Shown one piece after another: positions 1 through 7,968 of a stretch of 64,000 nt of DNA. Source of the DNA: Arthrobacter gallicola (lineage in GTDB: Bacteria > Actinomycetota > Actinomycetes > Actinomycetales > Micrococcaceae); NCBI RefSeq assembly GCF_014836775.1, contig NZ_JACSQD010000001.1, positions 664,185-728,184 on the forward strand, written 5' to 3'. Below the pieces are notes generated by a model that saw only the letters and a program-made list of their open reading frames with translations, searched no databases and was not told the DNA's origin. Both the position numbers and the translations under genes were made by a program. Positions within the stretch are counted from its first letter, which is position 1, and each line of letters opens with the position of its first letter.

Positions 1-283
1 GCTGGAAGGCGATCCCGTAGTCCTGATCCAGGCGGGCCTGCCGCGGAGGTTTCCCGAATACGCTGATCATTCCGGAACTGGGGGTATCAAGGTCAGCGAT
101 CAACCGCAGCAGGGTGCTTTTGCCGCAGCCGGAGGGACCGATCAGGGAAACGAATTCCCCGGCAGCGACCGTGACGCTGACGCCGCGCAGCGCCTGTACT
201 TCTTCCCGGCCAGACCGGAAGATCCGGTCCACGCCGCTCACTTCGACCGCGGCCGCCGGCCGGTCAGAATGGGCCTCATTCAT
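1..283 (-). CDS. ABC transporter ATP-binding protein (partial, N-terminal 94 residues)
   Basis: The gene starts at 283 and runs off the left edge, so only the N-terminal third is visible. It carries a Walker A motif GPSGCGKS (about residues 49-56) after the usual beta strand, and ends at an AFQ sequence where the Q-loop begins. The ATG overlaps the TGA of the upstream permease by four bases (ATGA), showing translational coupling. Family knowledge: ATPases paired with this permease type energise nitrate/sulfonate/taurine/pyrimidine-precursor importers. With the hydantoinase genes upstream, uptake of a pyrimidine- or hydantoin-like compound is likely (inference). The solute-binding protein is not visible and may lie further left. 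Confidence 0.9.
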   Translation of the reverse strand, partial: MNEAHSDRPAAAVEVSGVDRIFRSGREEVQALRGVSVTVAAGEFVSLIGPSGCGKSTLLRLIADLDTPSSGMISVFGKPPRQARLDQDYGIAFQ

Positions 284-1173
284 ACTGCCTGTTCTCCTCT
301 GCGGTAGCGGCGCAGCAACACGCCAATCAAAGCGACGCATCCCACTGCGGCCAGGCCCAGCACCACGGCTCCGAAAATAGGTGCCCAGGGTTTGCCCGGG
401 TCTCCCCCGGCTGCGGCCGCAAATTCCACGATCATGCGGCCGATTCCGCCCCGAAGTCCGATCGAGACCTCCGCAACGACAGTGCCGACCACCGCACTGG
501 CCGCGGCCAGCCGCAGGGCCGGCAGCAGATAGGGGACACTGGCTGGCAGCCGCAGCCTCAGGAACGTCTGCCACCAGCCCAGGGCGTAGGTGTGCATCAG
601 GTCCACATGCGCCTTCTCCGGAGCGCCGAATCCCCGCAGCGCTCCGACGGCTACCGGGAAGAACGCCAGGTAGGCCGCAATGACCGCCACCGACATCCAG
701 TTCTCCCAGACAAAGGGACCGAACTCGAGCTGGGAACCCCAGCGCCGCACCAGCGGAGCGATGGCAATCAGCGGCACCGTTTGGCTCAGGATGATCCAGG
801 GCAGCACCGCCGAATTGGCACTGCGGAAGCGCTGCATCAGCATGGCCAGCCCCAGGCCCACCACTGTCCCGAGCAGCCACCCGGCCCCGGCAATTGCCAG
901 CGTGAAGCCCGCCGCCTGCAGCACCGCGGCCCACATGGGCACGGCACCGGCGGCCGAGGATTCCGGGGCGAACAGCCGGGCGAGCATGGTCCAGGTGTGC
1001 GGCATGGCCAGGTCCGTGGTGCGCGGGAGCAGGGGAATACCCCCAACGCTCACACCCTCAGCGGGCCCGAGAGCCTTGTAGAGCTCCCAGACCAGGACGG
1101 GAATCAGCACCCCGCCCAGCCCCCAGAGGAGCCGGGCCGGCCGCATCCGTTCCTGCCGCCCACCCATTCTCAT
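280..1173 (-). CDS. ABC transporter permease (SsuC/TauC/ThiX-type, BPD_transp_1)
   Basis: A 297-residue integral membrane protein with about six hydrophobic segments, the first around residues 12-30. Near residue 200 lies a cytoplasmic EAA-like loop with the conserved glycine and downstream LP (ALGWWQTFLRLRLPASVPYL). Length and loop match permeases of the nitrate/sulfonate/hydroxymethylpyrimidine importer family. Both ends overlap neighbours by four bases (ATGA), so it is translated as part of one operon with the oxidoreductase and the ATPase. The substrate cannot be read from sequence; the catabolic genes upstream suggest a pyrimidine, dihydropyrimidine or hydantoin. Confidence 0.88.
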   Translation of the reverse strand: MRMGGRQERMRPARLLWGLGGVLIPVLVWELYKALGPAEGVSVGGIPLLPRTTDLAMPHTWTMLARLFAPESSAAGAVPMWAAVLQAAGFTLAIAGAGWLLGTVVGLGLAMLMQRFRSANSAVLPWIILSQTVPLIAIAPLVRRWGSQLEFGPFVWENWMSVAVIAAYLAFFPVAVGALRGFGAPEKAHVDLMHTYALGWWQTFLRLRLPASVPYLLPALRLAAASAVVGTVVAEVSIGLRGGIGRMIVEFAAAAGGDPGKPWAPIFGAVVLGLAAVGCVALIGVLLRRYRRGEQAV

Positions 1174-2186
1174 GCTTTGGCGGCCACGTTCTCGCGCAGG
1201 GCAGGAATGACGGTCTCGCCGTAAACCCGCAGGGTTTCTTCCTTGTTGTCGTGCTGGAGATAACCGGCGAACTGGGTGACCCCCAGCGCCTTGAGCTTCT
1301 CCAGCTTCTCCATGTGCTCTTCGGCCGTGCCGAGGATGCAGAACCGGTCCACGATTTCATCCGGGACAAAGTCGGTGTGGGTATTCCCTGCCCGTCCATG
1401 CTCGTTGTAGTCGTAGCCGTGGCGCCCGGATATGTAGTCCGTCAGTGCCTGCGGGACGGAGGAATCCGAACCGTATTTGGCAACGATATCCGCCACGTGA
1501 TTGCCCACCATGCCCCCGAACCAGCGGCACTGATTGCGCATGTGCTCCAGGTCGGTCCCGATGTACATGGGAGCGGCAACACAGAAGGAGATGCTGTCCG
1601 GATCCCGGCCGGCGTCCGCTGCGGCCTGCCGCACGGTGCGGATCATCCATTCGGCGATGTCGACGTCGGCAAGCTGCAGAATAAACCCGTCGCCTATTTC
1701 GCCGGTGAGCTTCAACGCCAGCGGCCCGTATGCTGCCACCCACACTTCCAGTTCCGAGCCTTTGCTCCACGGGAACTGCAGGGTGGCGCCGTTGTACTCA
1801 ACAGGACGTGAGTTCGCGAGTTCGCGGATCACGTGGATGGCCTGCCGCAGTGTCTTCAGCGTGGTCGGCGCACCGTTGGTCACCCGCACCGCGGAGTCCC
1901 CCCGCCCGATTCCGCACACTGTCCGGTTTCCGTACATCTGGTTCAGCGTCGCGTAGGTTGACGCCGTTACCGTCCAGTCCCTGGTGGCCGGGTTGGTGAC
2001 CATGGGCCCCACCTTGATGGCGCGGGTTTCCGCCAGGATCTGGCTGTAAATCACGTAGGGCTCCTGCCAGAGCAGGTGCGAATCGAAGGTCCAGACGTAG
2101 TCGAACCCGTGTTCCTCGGCCAGCTTGGCCAGGGCCACTGTCCGCTGCGCGGGTGGGTTGCACTGCAGTACCGCACCAAATTCCAT
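1170..2186 (-). CDS. Luciferase-like (LLM) flavin/F420-dependent oxidoreductase, hydantoinase-operon type
   Basis: A 338-residue protein starting at an ATG (2186) that opens with MEFGAVLQCNPPAQRT, eight bases after the dihydropyrimidinase stop. The reading frame is open further upstream, but that stretch is antisense to nothing useful and lies inside hydA. The TIM-barrel luciferase pattern is visible: an early FDYVWTFDSHLLW strand and helix, a central GIGRGDSAVR glycine-rich segment, and a C-terminal EEHMEKLEKLKALGV. It resembles the family annotated as F420-dependent (TIGR03842-like), but FMN cannot be excluded. The position inside a dihydropyrimidinase/carbamoylase operon suggests a redox step on a pyrimidine ring or breakdown product (inference). 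The stop overlaps the permease start. Confidence 0.85.
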   Translation of the reverse strand: MEFGAVLQCNPPAQRTVALAKLAEEHGFDYVWTFDSHLLWQEPYVIYSQILAETRAIKVGPMVTNPATRDWTVTASTYATLNQMYGNRTVCGIGRGDSAVRVTNGAPTTLKTLRQAIHVIRELANSRPVEYNGATLQFPWSKGSELEVWVAAYGPLALKLTGEIGDGFILQLADVDIAEWMIRTVRQAAADAGRDPDSISFCVAAPMYIGTDLEHMRNQCRWFGGMVGNHVADIVAKYGSDSSVPQALTDYISGRHGYDYNEHGRAGNTHTDFVPDEIVDRFCILGTAEEHMEKLEKLKALGVTQFAGYLQHDNKEETLRVYGETVIPALRENVAAKA

Positions 2187-2194
2187 GACTCCCC

Positions 2195-3616
2195 CTAGAC
2201 CAGGTACTGGCTGGTTGCGCGGTGGACGTAGCGTCCGTGGCCCTTGCTGCCCACATACTGGTTGCCGCTGACGACCACCGTGCCGCGGGACATCACGGTG
2301 TCCACATGACCCTGAATCTCGTAGCCCTCCCAGGCGGAGTAGTCCATGTTCATGTGGTGGGTTTTCCCCAGTCCGATCGAGGTGTGGCCGTTCGGATCGT
2401 AAATAACGACGTCGGCGTCGGCACCGGGGGCGATCACGCCCTTGGTGCCGTACATGCCAAACATGCGTGCCGGCGTCGTGCTGGTGATTTCGACCCAGCG
2501 TTCGAGGCTGATCTTTCCGTCGACAACGCCCTGGTACATCAGGTCCATCCGGTGTTCCACCGAGCCTATGCCGTTCGGGATCTTGGAGAAGTCCCCCACC
2601 CCTAAATCCTTCTGGCCCTTCATGCAGAACGGGCAGTGGTCGGTGGCGACCATCTGGATGTCGTTGGTGCGCAGTGACTGCCACATGTGGTCCTGATGGT
2701 GTTCGTGCTTGGACCGCAGCGGCGTCGAGCAGACCCATTTGGCGCCCTCGAAGCCTTCGGCGCCGAGCTGGTCCTCCAACGAAAGGTAAAGGTACTGCGG
2801 GCAGGTTTCGCCAAACACGTTCTGCCCGTTGTCCCGGGCCGCGGCCAGCTGCTCAACCGCCTGCTTGGCTGACACATGGACCACGTACAGCGGAGCTCCG
2901 GTGAGGTTCGCGAGCATGATGGCCCGGTGCGTGGCTTCCTCTTCCATCTGCCAGGCCCGTGCCACGCCATGGTAGTAGGGGTCGGTTTTGCCCTGCGCCA
3001 GCAGCTCAGCGACCATCGCGTCGATCGCGGGACCGTTCTCGGCGTGCATCATGGTCATCAGCCCGGTCTCGGCACCCACCCGCATGGCCTTGTAGATCTG
3101 CGCATCGTCGCTGTAAAACACCCCGGGATAGGCCATAAAGAGCTTGTAGCTGGAGACGCCTTCGTCCGGCAGGGCTTCCATCGCCTTGAGCGAATCGTCG
3201 TTGACGTCGCCGATGATCTGGTGGAAGCCATAGTCGATGGCGCATTGCCCGGCGGCTTTCTCATGCCAGGCGGCCAGCCCGTCCATCACCCGCTCCCCGT
3301 AGCGCTGGATTGCGAAGTCCACAATCGTGGTGGTGCCGCCCCAGGCGGCCGCCCGGGTTCCGGTCTCGAAGGTATCGGAGGCTTCGGTGCCGCCAAAGGG
3401 CATCTGCATATGGGTGTGGGCATCGATGCCGCCGGGAATGACGTATTTGCCGGTGGCGTCCAGGACCGTGTCCACGCCCGCGGCAAGGTCGTGGCCCAGC
3501 AGCGGAGAACCGGGAGCAAGCACGGCGGCGATTTTCTCTCCATCCACCAGAACATCCGCAGCGCTGCGGCCGGTGGCGGTGACGACAGTGCCACCGGAGA
3601 TCAGTGTTGTTGCCAT
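2195..3616 (-). CDS. hydA: Dihydropyrimidinase / D-hydantoinase
   Basis: A 473-residue cyclic amidohydrolase that opens dihydrouracil, dihydrothymine or 5-substituted hydantoins to N-carbamoyl amino acids. All dinuclear-metal ligands are present: DAHTH (His67, His69), the carbamylated lysine in SSYKLF (Lys158), HAENG (His191), VVHVSA (His247) and ATDHCPF (Asp326). Length is normal for the family. It lies 41 bp downstream of a carbamoyl-amide hydrolase that would take its product, and 8 bp upstream of the luciferase-like oxidoreductase. Physiological preference between pyrimidines and hydantoins is not decidable from sequence. Confidence 0.95.
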   Translation of the reverse strand: MATTLISGGTVVTATGRSAADVLVDGEKIAAVLAPGSPLLGHDLAAGVDTVLDATGKYVIPGGIDAHTHMQMPFGGTEASDTFETGTRAAAWGGTTTIVDFAIQRYGERVMDGLAAWHEKAAGQCAIDYGFHQIIGDVNDDSLKAMEALPDEGVSSYKLFMAYPGVFYSDDAQIYKAMRVGAETGLMTMMHAENGPAIDAMVAELLAQGKTDPYYHGVARAWQMEEEATHRAIMLANLTGAPLYVVHVSAKQAVEQLAAARDNGQNVFGETCPQYLYLSLEDQLGAEGFEGAKWVCSTPLRSKHEHHQDHMWQSLRTNDIQMVATDHCPFCMKGQKDLGVGDFSKIPNGIGSVEHRMDLMYQGVVDGKISLERWVEITSTTPARMFGMYGTKGVIAPGADADVVIYDPNGHTSIGLGKTHHMNMDYSAWEGYEIQGHVDTVMSRGTVVVSGNQYVGSKGHGRYVHRATSQYLV

Positions 3617-3657
3617 AAAACGTTCCTGCCCTTCGTTCGGTTACGGCCGGGCCCTGC

Positions 3658-4506
3658 CTATGGGGCGGTGATCGGGTTGTAGGCATCGGGACGCCGGTCC
3701 CGGTAGAATTGCCAGTTGTTCCGGGCCGTTCGGACCAGGTCCATATCCAGGTCCCGGATCATCAGCTCCTCCCCGTCCCGCGCGCCGCGCTCTCCGACGT
3801 AATTGCCCTGCGGGTCCGCGATATAGGACGTTCCATAGAAATCAACGGCTTCTTCACCGAACTCGTTGGTTTCCTCACCTACCCGGTTCGGCACCACCAC
3901 GTAATAGCCGTTGGCGGCCGCCGCTGTGGGCTGTTCCAGGTCCCAGAGCCGGTTGGAGAGTCCTGGTTTGGAGGCGTTGGGGTTAAAGACCAGCTGCGCA
4001 CCATTCAGCCCCAGCACCCGCCACCCCTCCGGGAAGTGCCGGTCGTAACAGATGGTGACGCCGACTTTTCCGACGGCGGTGTCGAATACGGGCCAGCCGA
4101 GGTTCCCAGGACGGAAATAGAACTTCTCCCAGAATTTCTCCACATGCGGGATATGGTTCTTGCGGTATTTACCCAGATAGGTTCCGTCCGCATCGATCAC
4201 CGCGGCGGTGTTGTAGTAGACACCCGGTTGTTCCTCCTCATAGACCGGAAGAATGATCACCATGTTGTGCTCAGCGGCGAGTTTGGAGAAACGCTCGGTC
4301 AGCGGGCCCGGCACGTTCTGCGCGTATTCGTAGTACTTGCTGTCCTGGACGATCCCGAAGTACGGGCCGTGAAAGAGCTCCTGGAAACAAATAACCTGCG
4401 CGCCTTCCGCGGCTGCCCGCCGGACGAAGTCCTCATGCTTGGCGACCATGGATTCCTCGTCGCCGGTCCACGTTGTCTGGGTCAGTGCGGTACGGACAGT
4501 TGTCAA
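3658..4506 (-). CDS. Nitrilase-superfamily beta-ureidopropionase / N-carbamoyl amino acid amidohydrolase
   Basis: I place the start at a TTG (4506), giving 282 residues beginning MTTVRTALTQ. GAGG lies five bases upstream of it, and the open frame further upstream lacks family similarity. The nitrilase Glu-Lys-Cys triad is complete: Glu43 in CFQEL, Lys116 in KYRKNH and Cys153 in ICYDRHFPE. The reaction would be hydrolysis of N-carbamoyl-beta-alanine or related carbamoyl amino acids to amine, CO2 and ammonia, directly after HydA. It is the promoter-proximal gene of the operon. Other carbon-nitrogen hydrolase substrates remain possible. Confidence 0.9.
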   Translation of the reverse strand: MTTVRTALTQTTWTGDEESMVAKHEDFVRRAAAEGAQVICFQELFHGPYFGIVQDSKYYEYAQNVPGPLTERFSKLAAEHNMVIILPVYEEEQPGVYYNTAAVIDADGTYLGKYRKNHIPHVEKFWEKFYFRPGNLGWPVFDTAVGKVGVTICYDRHFPEGWRVLGLNGAQLVFNPNASKPGLSNRLWDLEQPTAAAANGYYVVVPNRVGEETNEFGEEAVDFYGTSYIADPQGNYVGERGARDGEELMIRDLDMDLVRTARNNWQFYRDRRPDAYNPITAP

Positions 4507-4859
4507 AACAGCCTCAACCTTCCGGCAGCACTCCTGCCACCTTGTTCCGAAAAGACCGCCAGGGTCTCTCCATATCCTTTGGGCCAAAGATTTCCCCTGC
4601 GTTTCGGAGGCATTAAAGCTGCGGGGCAACTGTTTTCTCCGTGCCCGACATCCTTGGCTATGCGCGCCGGTTCTGCAAGAGTGTAGAAATTGCCGCAGGT
4701 ACGCTTTCAGCCCGGCGGCAGGCAACGTTTCTACGGCCGGTCTGGCCGGGATCCGCCGGCCCCGATTTGGGCCCTGGCCAAGATGCTCTTCTGGGTTCCC
4801 CGGAAATCTTTCCGGTGCATAACCCATCGGTCCCGCCCAAATCCCACCAGCGAGGTCAC
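4507..4859. other. Divergent intergenic region between the pyrimidine operon and the metal-chelate importer
   Basis: About 350 bp without a convincing gene; frames that cross it are extensions of flanking genes. It must hold both divergent promoters. It contains a perfect 6-1-6 palindrome (4577-4589) and a larger imperfect inverted repeat: GTAGAAA (4683-4689) pairs with TTTCTAC (4728-4734), and TTGCC (4690-4694) pairs with GGCAA (4721-4725). I looked for a cobalamin riboswitch B12 box ahead of the importer and did not see one. Confidence 0.6.
4577..4589. promoter_or_regulatory. Palindromic operator candidate CTTTGG-G-CCAAAG
   Basis: A perfect 6-1-6 palindrome lies about 70 bp upstream of the TTG start of the carbamoyl hydrolase, a typical place for a repressor or activator of the catabolic operon. 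It does not match the RutR consensus. Function is inferred from position and symmetry only. Confidence 0.35.
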
Positions 4860-5918
4860 ATGTCACGTTTCCGAACCACCGCTTCCCACCCTGCCCCTGC
4901 AGCCGGCGGAGCCCGACGGCGGACCGCGCCTTTGGCTGCAGCAGCAGTTTTCTGCGCCGCGGCGCTGCTTTCCGGCTGTTCCGCCGGACCAGCCGAAGAC
5001 CCGGCGGCGGCTGCACCCACCGGGGAAACCGCCGCGCCGGAAACTCCGGCGTACCCGCTGACCCTGGATAACTGCGGAACTCCCGTGACCCTCAGTGCCG
5101 CACCCGAACGGGTGGTCACGATCAAGTCCACATCCACGGAGATGCTCCTGGCCCTCGGGCTTGGCGGGAAGATTGTGGGAACGGCGTTCTCTGACGGCCC
5201 GGTGCCCGAAGTGTGGGCTCCGGCCACCGCTCCACCGGTCCTGGCCGAAAAGGTTCCCTCCCGGGAAGCAGTCCTGGCCCTGGAACCGGATCTGGTCTTC
5301 GCCGGCTGGGAATCAAACTTCTCCGCTGACGGCGCCGGGGAACGCACCCAGCTGGCGGAACTGGGCATCAACAGCTACGTCTCCCCTGCTGCCTGCCAGG
5401 AGGACGGCTACCGTCCGGATCCTCTGACCTTCGACGATGTTTTCGCTTCGATCACTGAGGCCGGGGACCTGTTTGGCGCACCGGAGGCCGCACAGGAACT
5501 TGTGGACGCGCAGCGCACTGAACTTGCCGGAATACAGCGCTCGGAAGCCGGGCTCACGGCCCTCTGGTACAGCTCCGGTTCAGACACCCCCTATGTCGGC
5601 GCGGGCAGCGGGGCACCGCAGCTGATGCTGGAAGCCGCCGGCCTGGAGAACATCGCCGCAGATATCAAGCAGGCCTGGAGCCCGTATTCCTGGGAGGCAG
5701 TGGCAGCCGCGGATCCGGATGTGATTGTCCTCGTGGATTCGGCCTGGGGCAGCGTGGAGAAGAAAAAAGCCGTACTCGAATCCCACCCGGTCATTTCCCA
5801 GCTCACAGCCGTGCGGGAGGGCCGGTATCTGGTGGTGCCGTTCGCTGCCTCTGAAGCCGGGGTCCGGAATGTTGAAACCGTCCGGTCCCTGGCCGACCAG
5901 GCCGCGGCGCTTGACTGA
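4860..5918 (+). CDS. Iron-siderophore/cobalamin ABC transporter substrate-binding lipoprotein
   Basis: A 352-residue lipoprotein. The ATG at 4860 follows a GAGG; the N-terminus has basic residues, a hydrophobic stretch and a lipobox LLSGC with the lipidated cysteine at position 40. The mature part begins after an Ala/Glu/Pro-rich linker and has the class III binding-protein pattern: APERVVTIKSTSTEMLLALGL near its start, then DLVFAGWESN, a long helix, and a C-terminal half ending with VRSLADQAAALD. The FecCD-type permease and ATPase follow with overlaps. The ligand (ferric siderophore, haem or corrinoid) is not decidable, and no riboswitch or clear iron box was seen. Confidence 0.88.
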   Translation: MSRFRTTASHPAPAAGGARRRTAPLAAAAVFCAAALLSGCSAGPAEDPAAAAPTGETAAPETPAYPLTLDNCGTPVTLSAAPERVVTIKSTSTEMLLALGLGGKIVGTAFSDGPVPEVWAPATAPPVLAEKVPSREAVLALEPDLVFAGWESNFSADGAGERTQLAELGINSYVSPAACQEDGYRPDPLTFDDVFASITEAGDLFGAPEAAQELVDAQRTELAGIQRSEAGLTALWYSSGSDTPYVGAGSGAPQLMLEAAGLENIAADIKQAWSPYSWEAVAAADPDVIVLVDSAWGSVEKKKAVLESHPVISQLTAVREGRYLVVPFAASEAGVRNVETVRSLADQAAALD

Positions 5919-7056
5919 CACCCGGGTCGGCCAGCCGGCAACCGGTCCGGTGCCCGAAACCGGGCCGGTGCCTGGGGTCGGGCCAGTATCCGGGACCGGG
6001 CCAGTTCCCGGGGCCGGACCGGCTGCGGCGCACGCCGCCGTACCGGAACTGCGTCCCGCCCGGCCCCGCGCCCGGCTTCTCGCCGTCGTCCTTGCTGCGG
6101 CCCTGGCGGCGGCGATGCTCTGGGCCCTGACAGTGGGTCCGGCAGGTCTGGGCCCGCGTGAGGCCTGGCTGGCCCTGGTTTCCCCGGGCAACAGCGCCCT
6201 CAGTCCCATCCAGGAAGCGATCATCCGCGAACTGCGGCTCCCCCGCCTGCTGACGGCGGCGGCTGTCGGTGCCGGGCTGGCGCTTTGCGGAGCGGTGATC
6301 CAGGCGCTGACCCGTAATCCCCTGGCCGATCCCTATCTCCTGGGCCTCAGCTCCGGTGCATCCCTGGGAGCGGTTTCCGTGCTTCTCCTGGGTGCCGCCG
6401 TCGCGCTTCCCGCCGCCGCCTTCGCCGGGGCCATGCTCGCCATGGTCCTCACGCTCACGCTTGCGGGGGCACTGGGTACCATCACGCCCACCCGGACGAT
6501 CCTTGCCGGTCTGGCGGTGTCTTCGCTTGCCGCCGCGGGCGCGTCCTTCGTTGTGTTCTGGACGGCCCAGGGCGATTCCTACCGTGAGGTGCTGGGCTGG
6601 CTGATGGGATCCCTGGCGGGAGCGGGCTGGAGCAGTGTCGGCATCGCCCTTCCGGTCCTGGCGGTGGTGGGCGTTCCGCTGCTGTTCTGCGGCCGGATCC
6701 TGGATGCCTTTGCCTTTGGTGACACCGCCGCCTCAGCTCTCGGGGTACCGGTGCCCACCGTGCGGTGGACCTTGCTGGGCGCCACCGCGCTGCTGACCGG
6801 AGCCTTGGTTTCCGTCAGCGGCTCCATCGGGTTTGTGGGTCTGGTGCTTCCCCATGCCGTCCGTCTGATTGCCGGGTCCGGGCACCGTGCTCTCCTGCCG
6901 CTCTCGGCGCTGGCCGGAGCGCTGTTCCTGGTCCTCGCGGATACCGCTGCACGGACGGTCTTCGAGCCGCGGGAAATCCCGGTCGGAATCGTGACCGCAC
7001 TGATCGGTGCCCCCGTTTTCATCGTCCTGCTGCTTCGCCGGCGGAGCATCTCATGA
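5911..7056 (+). CDS. FecCD/BtuC-type ABC transporter permease with repeat-bearing N-terminus
   Basis: The conserved permease begins around RLLAVVLAAALAAAMLW and shows the FecCD hallmarks: RLPRLLTAAAVGAGLALCGA, the QALTRNPLADPYLLGLSSGA loop, and a C-terminal GFVGLVLPHAVRLIAG motif near the coupling helix. The most upstream in-frame start is a TTG at 5911, overlapping the stop of the binding protein and giving 381 residues. GTG codons inside the following repeat (for example 5950) are alternatives. Before the first membrane segment lies a Gly/Pro/Val repeat (5947-6018) that is unusual for this family. The TGA overlaps the ATG of the ATPase. Confidence 0.87.
   Translation: MTDTRVGQPATGPVPETGPVPGVGPVSGTGPVPGAGPAAAHAAVPELRPARPRARLLAVVLAAALAAAMLWALTVGPAGLGPREAWLALVSPGNSALSPIQEAIIRELRLPRLLTAAAVGAGLALCGAVIQALTRNPLADPYLLGLSSGASLGAVSVLLLGAAVALPAAAFAGAMLAMVLTLTLAGALGTITPTRTILAGLAVSSLAAAGASFVVFWTAQGDSYREVLGWLMGSLAGAGWSSVGIALPVLAVVGVPLLFCGRILDAFAFGDTAASALGVPVPTVRWTLLGATALLTGALVSVSGSIGFVGLVLPHAVRLIAGSGHRALLPLSALAGALFLVLADTAARTVFEPREIPVGIVTALIGAPVFIVLLLRRRSIS
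5947..6018 (+). repeat. Four in-frame 18-bp tandem repeats in the permease N-terminus
   Basis: Units at 5947-5964, 5965-5982, 5983-6000 and 6001-6018 encode GPVP-type hexapeptides in front of the first membrane segment. The copies differ at several bases but keep frame. Confidence 0.85.
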
Positions 7057-7874
7057 GCACAGTCCGGACCTCTGCCCCTGCCAGCGGCCGCACGGTCAAG
7101 CAGCTGCAGCTGAGCGCGGACCGCGTCACGGTGACCCGGGGCGGGAAAACACTGGTGGACGGCGTCAGCTGCAGTCTTCGTCCGGGAACGGTAACGGGCA
7201 TCCTGGGGCCCAACGGGGCCGGCAAGTCGACTCTGCTGTATCTGCTCGCGGGTGTCCTCCCGGCAGACTCCGGCACCGTCCTGCTGGGCGAACACCCGCT
7301 GACCCGGATCAGCGCCCGGGAGCGCGCCCGCAGCATCGCCCTGGTGGAGCAGTCCCTGCCCGACGACGTCGCCCAGCCGGTCCGCGGGGTGGTGGCCCTG
7401 GGCCGGACACCCCACCGGAGCCTGTTCGCCGCGGACGGACCCGGGGATTCTGCTGCGGTGGAGCGGGCGCTGACGGCGGCCGGCGCCCAGCGGCTGGCGG
7501 AACGGATGTACCCGACCCTTTCCGGCGGCGAACGGCAGCGGGTGCAGCTGGCCCGGGCGCTGGCACAGGAACCCTCGGTGCTGCTGCTGGATGAACCCAC
7601 CAACCATTTGGATGCCGCCGCCCAGCTGGAAACCCTGGATCTGCTGCAGGACCTGGCTGCGGAAGGGCTCGCCGTCGCAGCCGCCCTGCATGACATCAAC
7701 CATGCAGCCTCCTCCTGCTCGCACCTGATCGTGCTCAGCGCAGGACGGGTGGCGGCGGCCGGACCGGCCAGGGAGATCCTGACCCCGGAGCTGATCCGCC
7801 GGGTTTACGGCGTTAATGCCACGCTGCTCGTCCACCCGGCAACGGGACGTCCCCTGATCGCGCTCAGCCGTTAG
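7053..7874 (+). CDS. Iron-siderophore/cobalamin ABC transporter ATP-binding protein (FecE/BtuD-like)
   Basis: A 273-residue ATPase that starts at an ATG overlapping the permease stop (ATGA). Walker A is GPNGAGKS (52-59), the ABC signature LSGGE (156-160) is followed by RQRVQLARAL, and Walker B is LLLDEP (177-182), followed by TNHLD; the H-loop is in AALHDINHA. The pattern is that of the FecE/BtuD subfamily. It completes a binding protein-permease-ATPase operon for uptake of a metal chelate or corrinoid. Confidence 0.93.
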   Translation: MSTVRTSAPASGRTVKQLQLSADRVTVTRGGKTLVDGVSCSLRPGTVTGILGPNGAGKSTLLYLLAGVLPADSGTVLLGEHPLTRISARERARSIALVEQSLPDDVAQPVRGVVALGRTPHRSLFAADGPGDSAAVERALTAAGAQRLAERMYPTLSGGERQRVQLARALAQEPSVLLLDEPTNHLDAAAQLETLDLLQDLAAEGLAVAAALHDINHAASSCSHLIVLSAGRVAAAGPAREILTPELIRRVYGVNATLLVHPATGRPLIALSR

Positions 7875-7968
7875 GCTGCGGGTTTGCAAACCTGTCCCGG
7901 GCCGCCGCGGATCCCGCCAGCCGCACCGCCGGCGATCCCGCCATCCGGAGTTCCCGGCGCTCCCCTGC

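Noticed and set aside
4507-4859. Cobalamin riboswitch ahead of the metal-chelate importer
   Set aside because: No B12 box or the surrounding conserved elements could be found on the plus strand.
4507-5016. N-terminal extension of the carbamoyl hydrolase frame into the importer gene
   Set aside because: The extension lacks nitrilase similarity, while the TTG at 4506 has a well-placed GAGG and gives the usual length.
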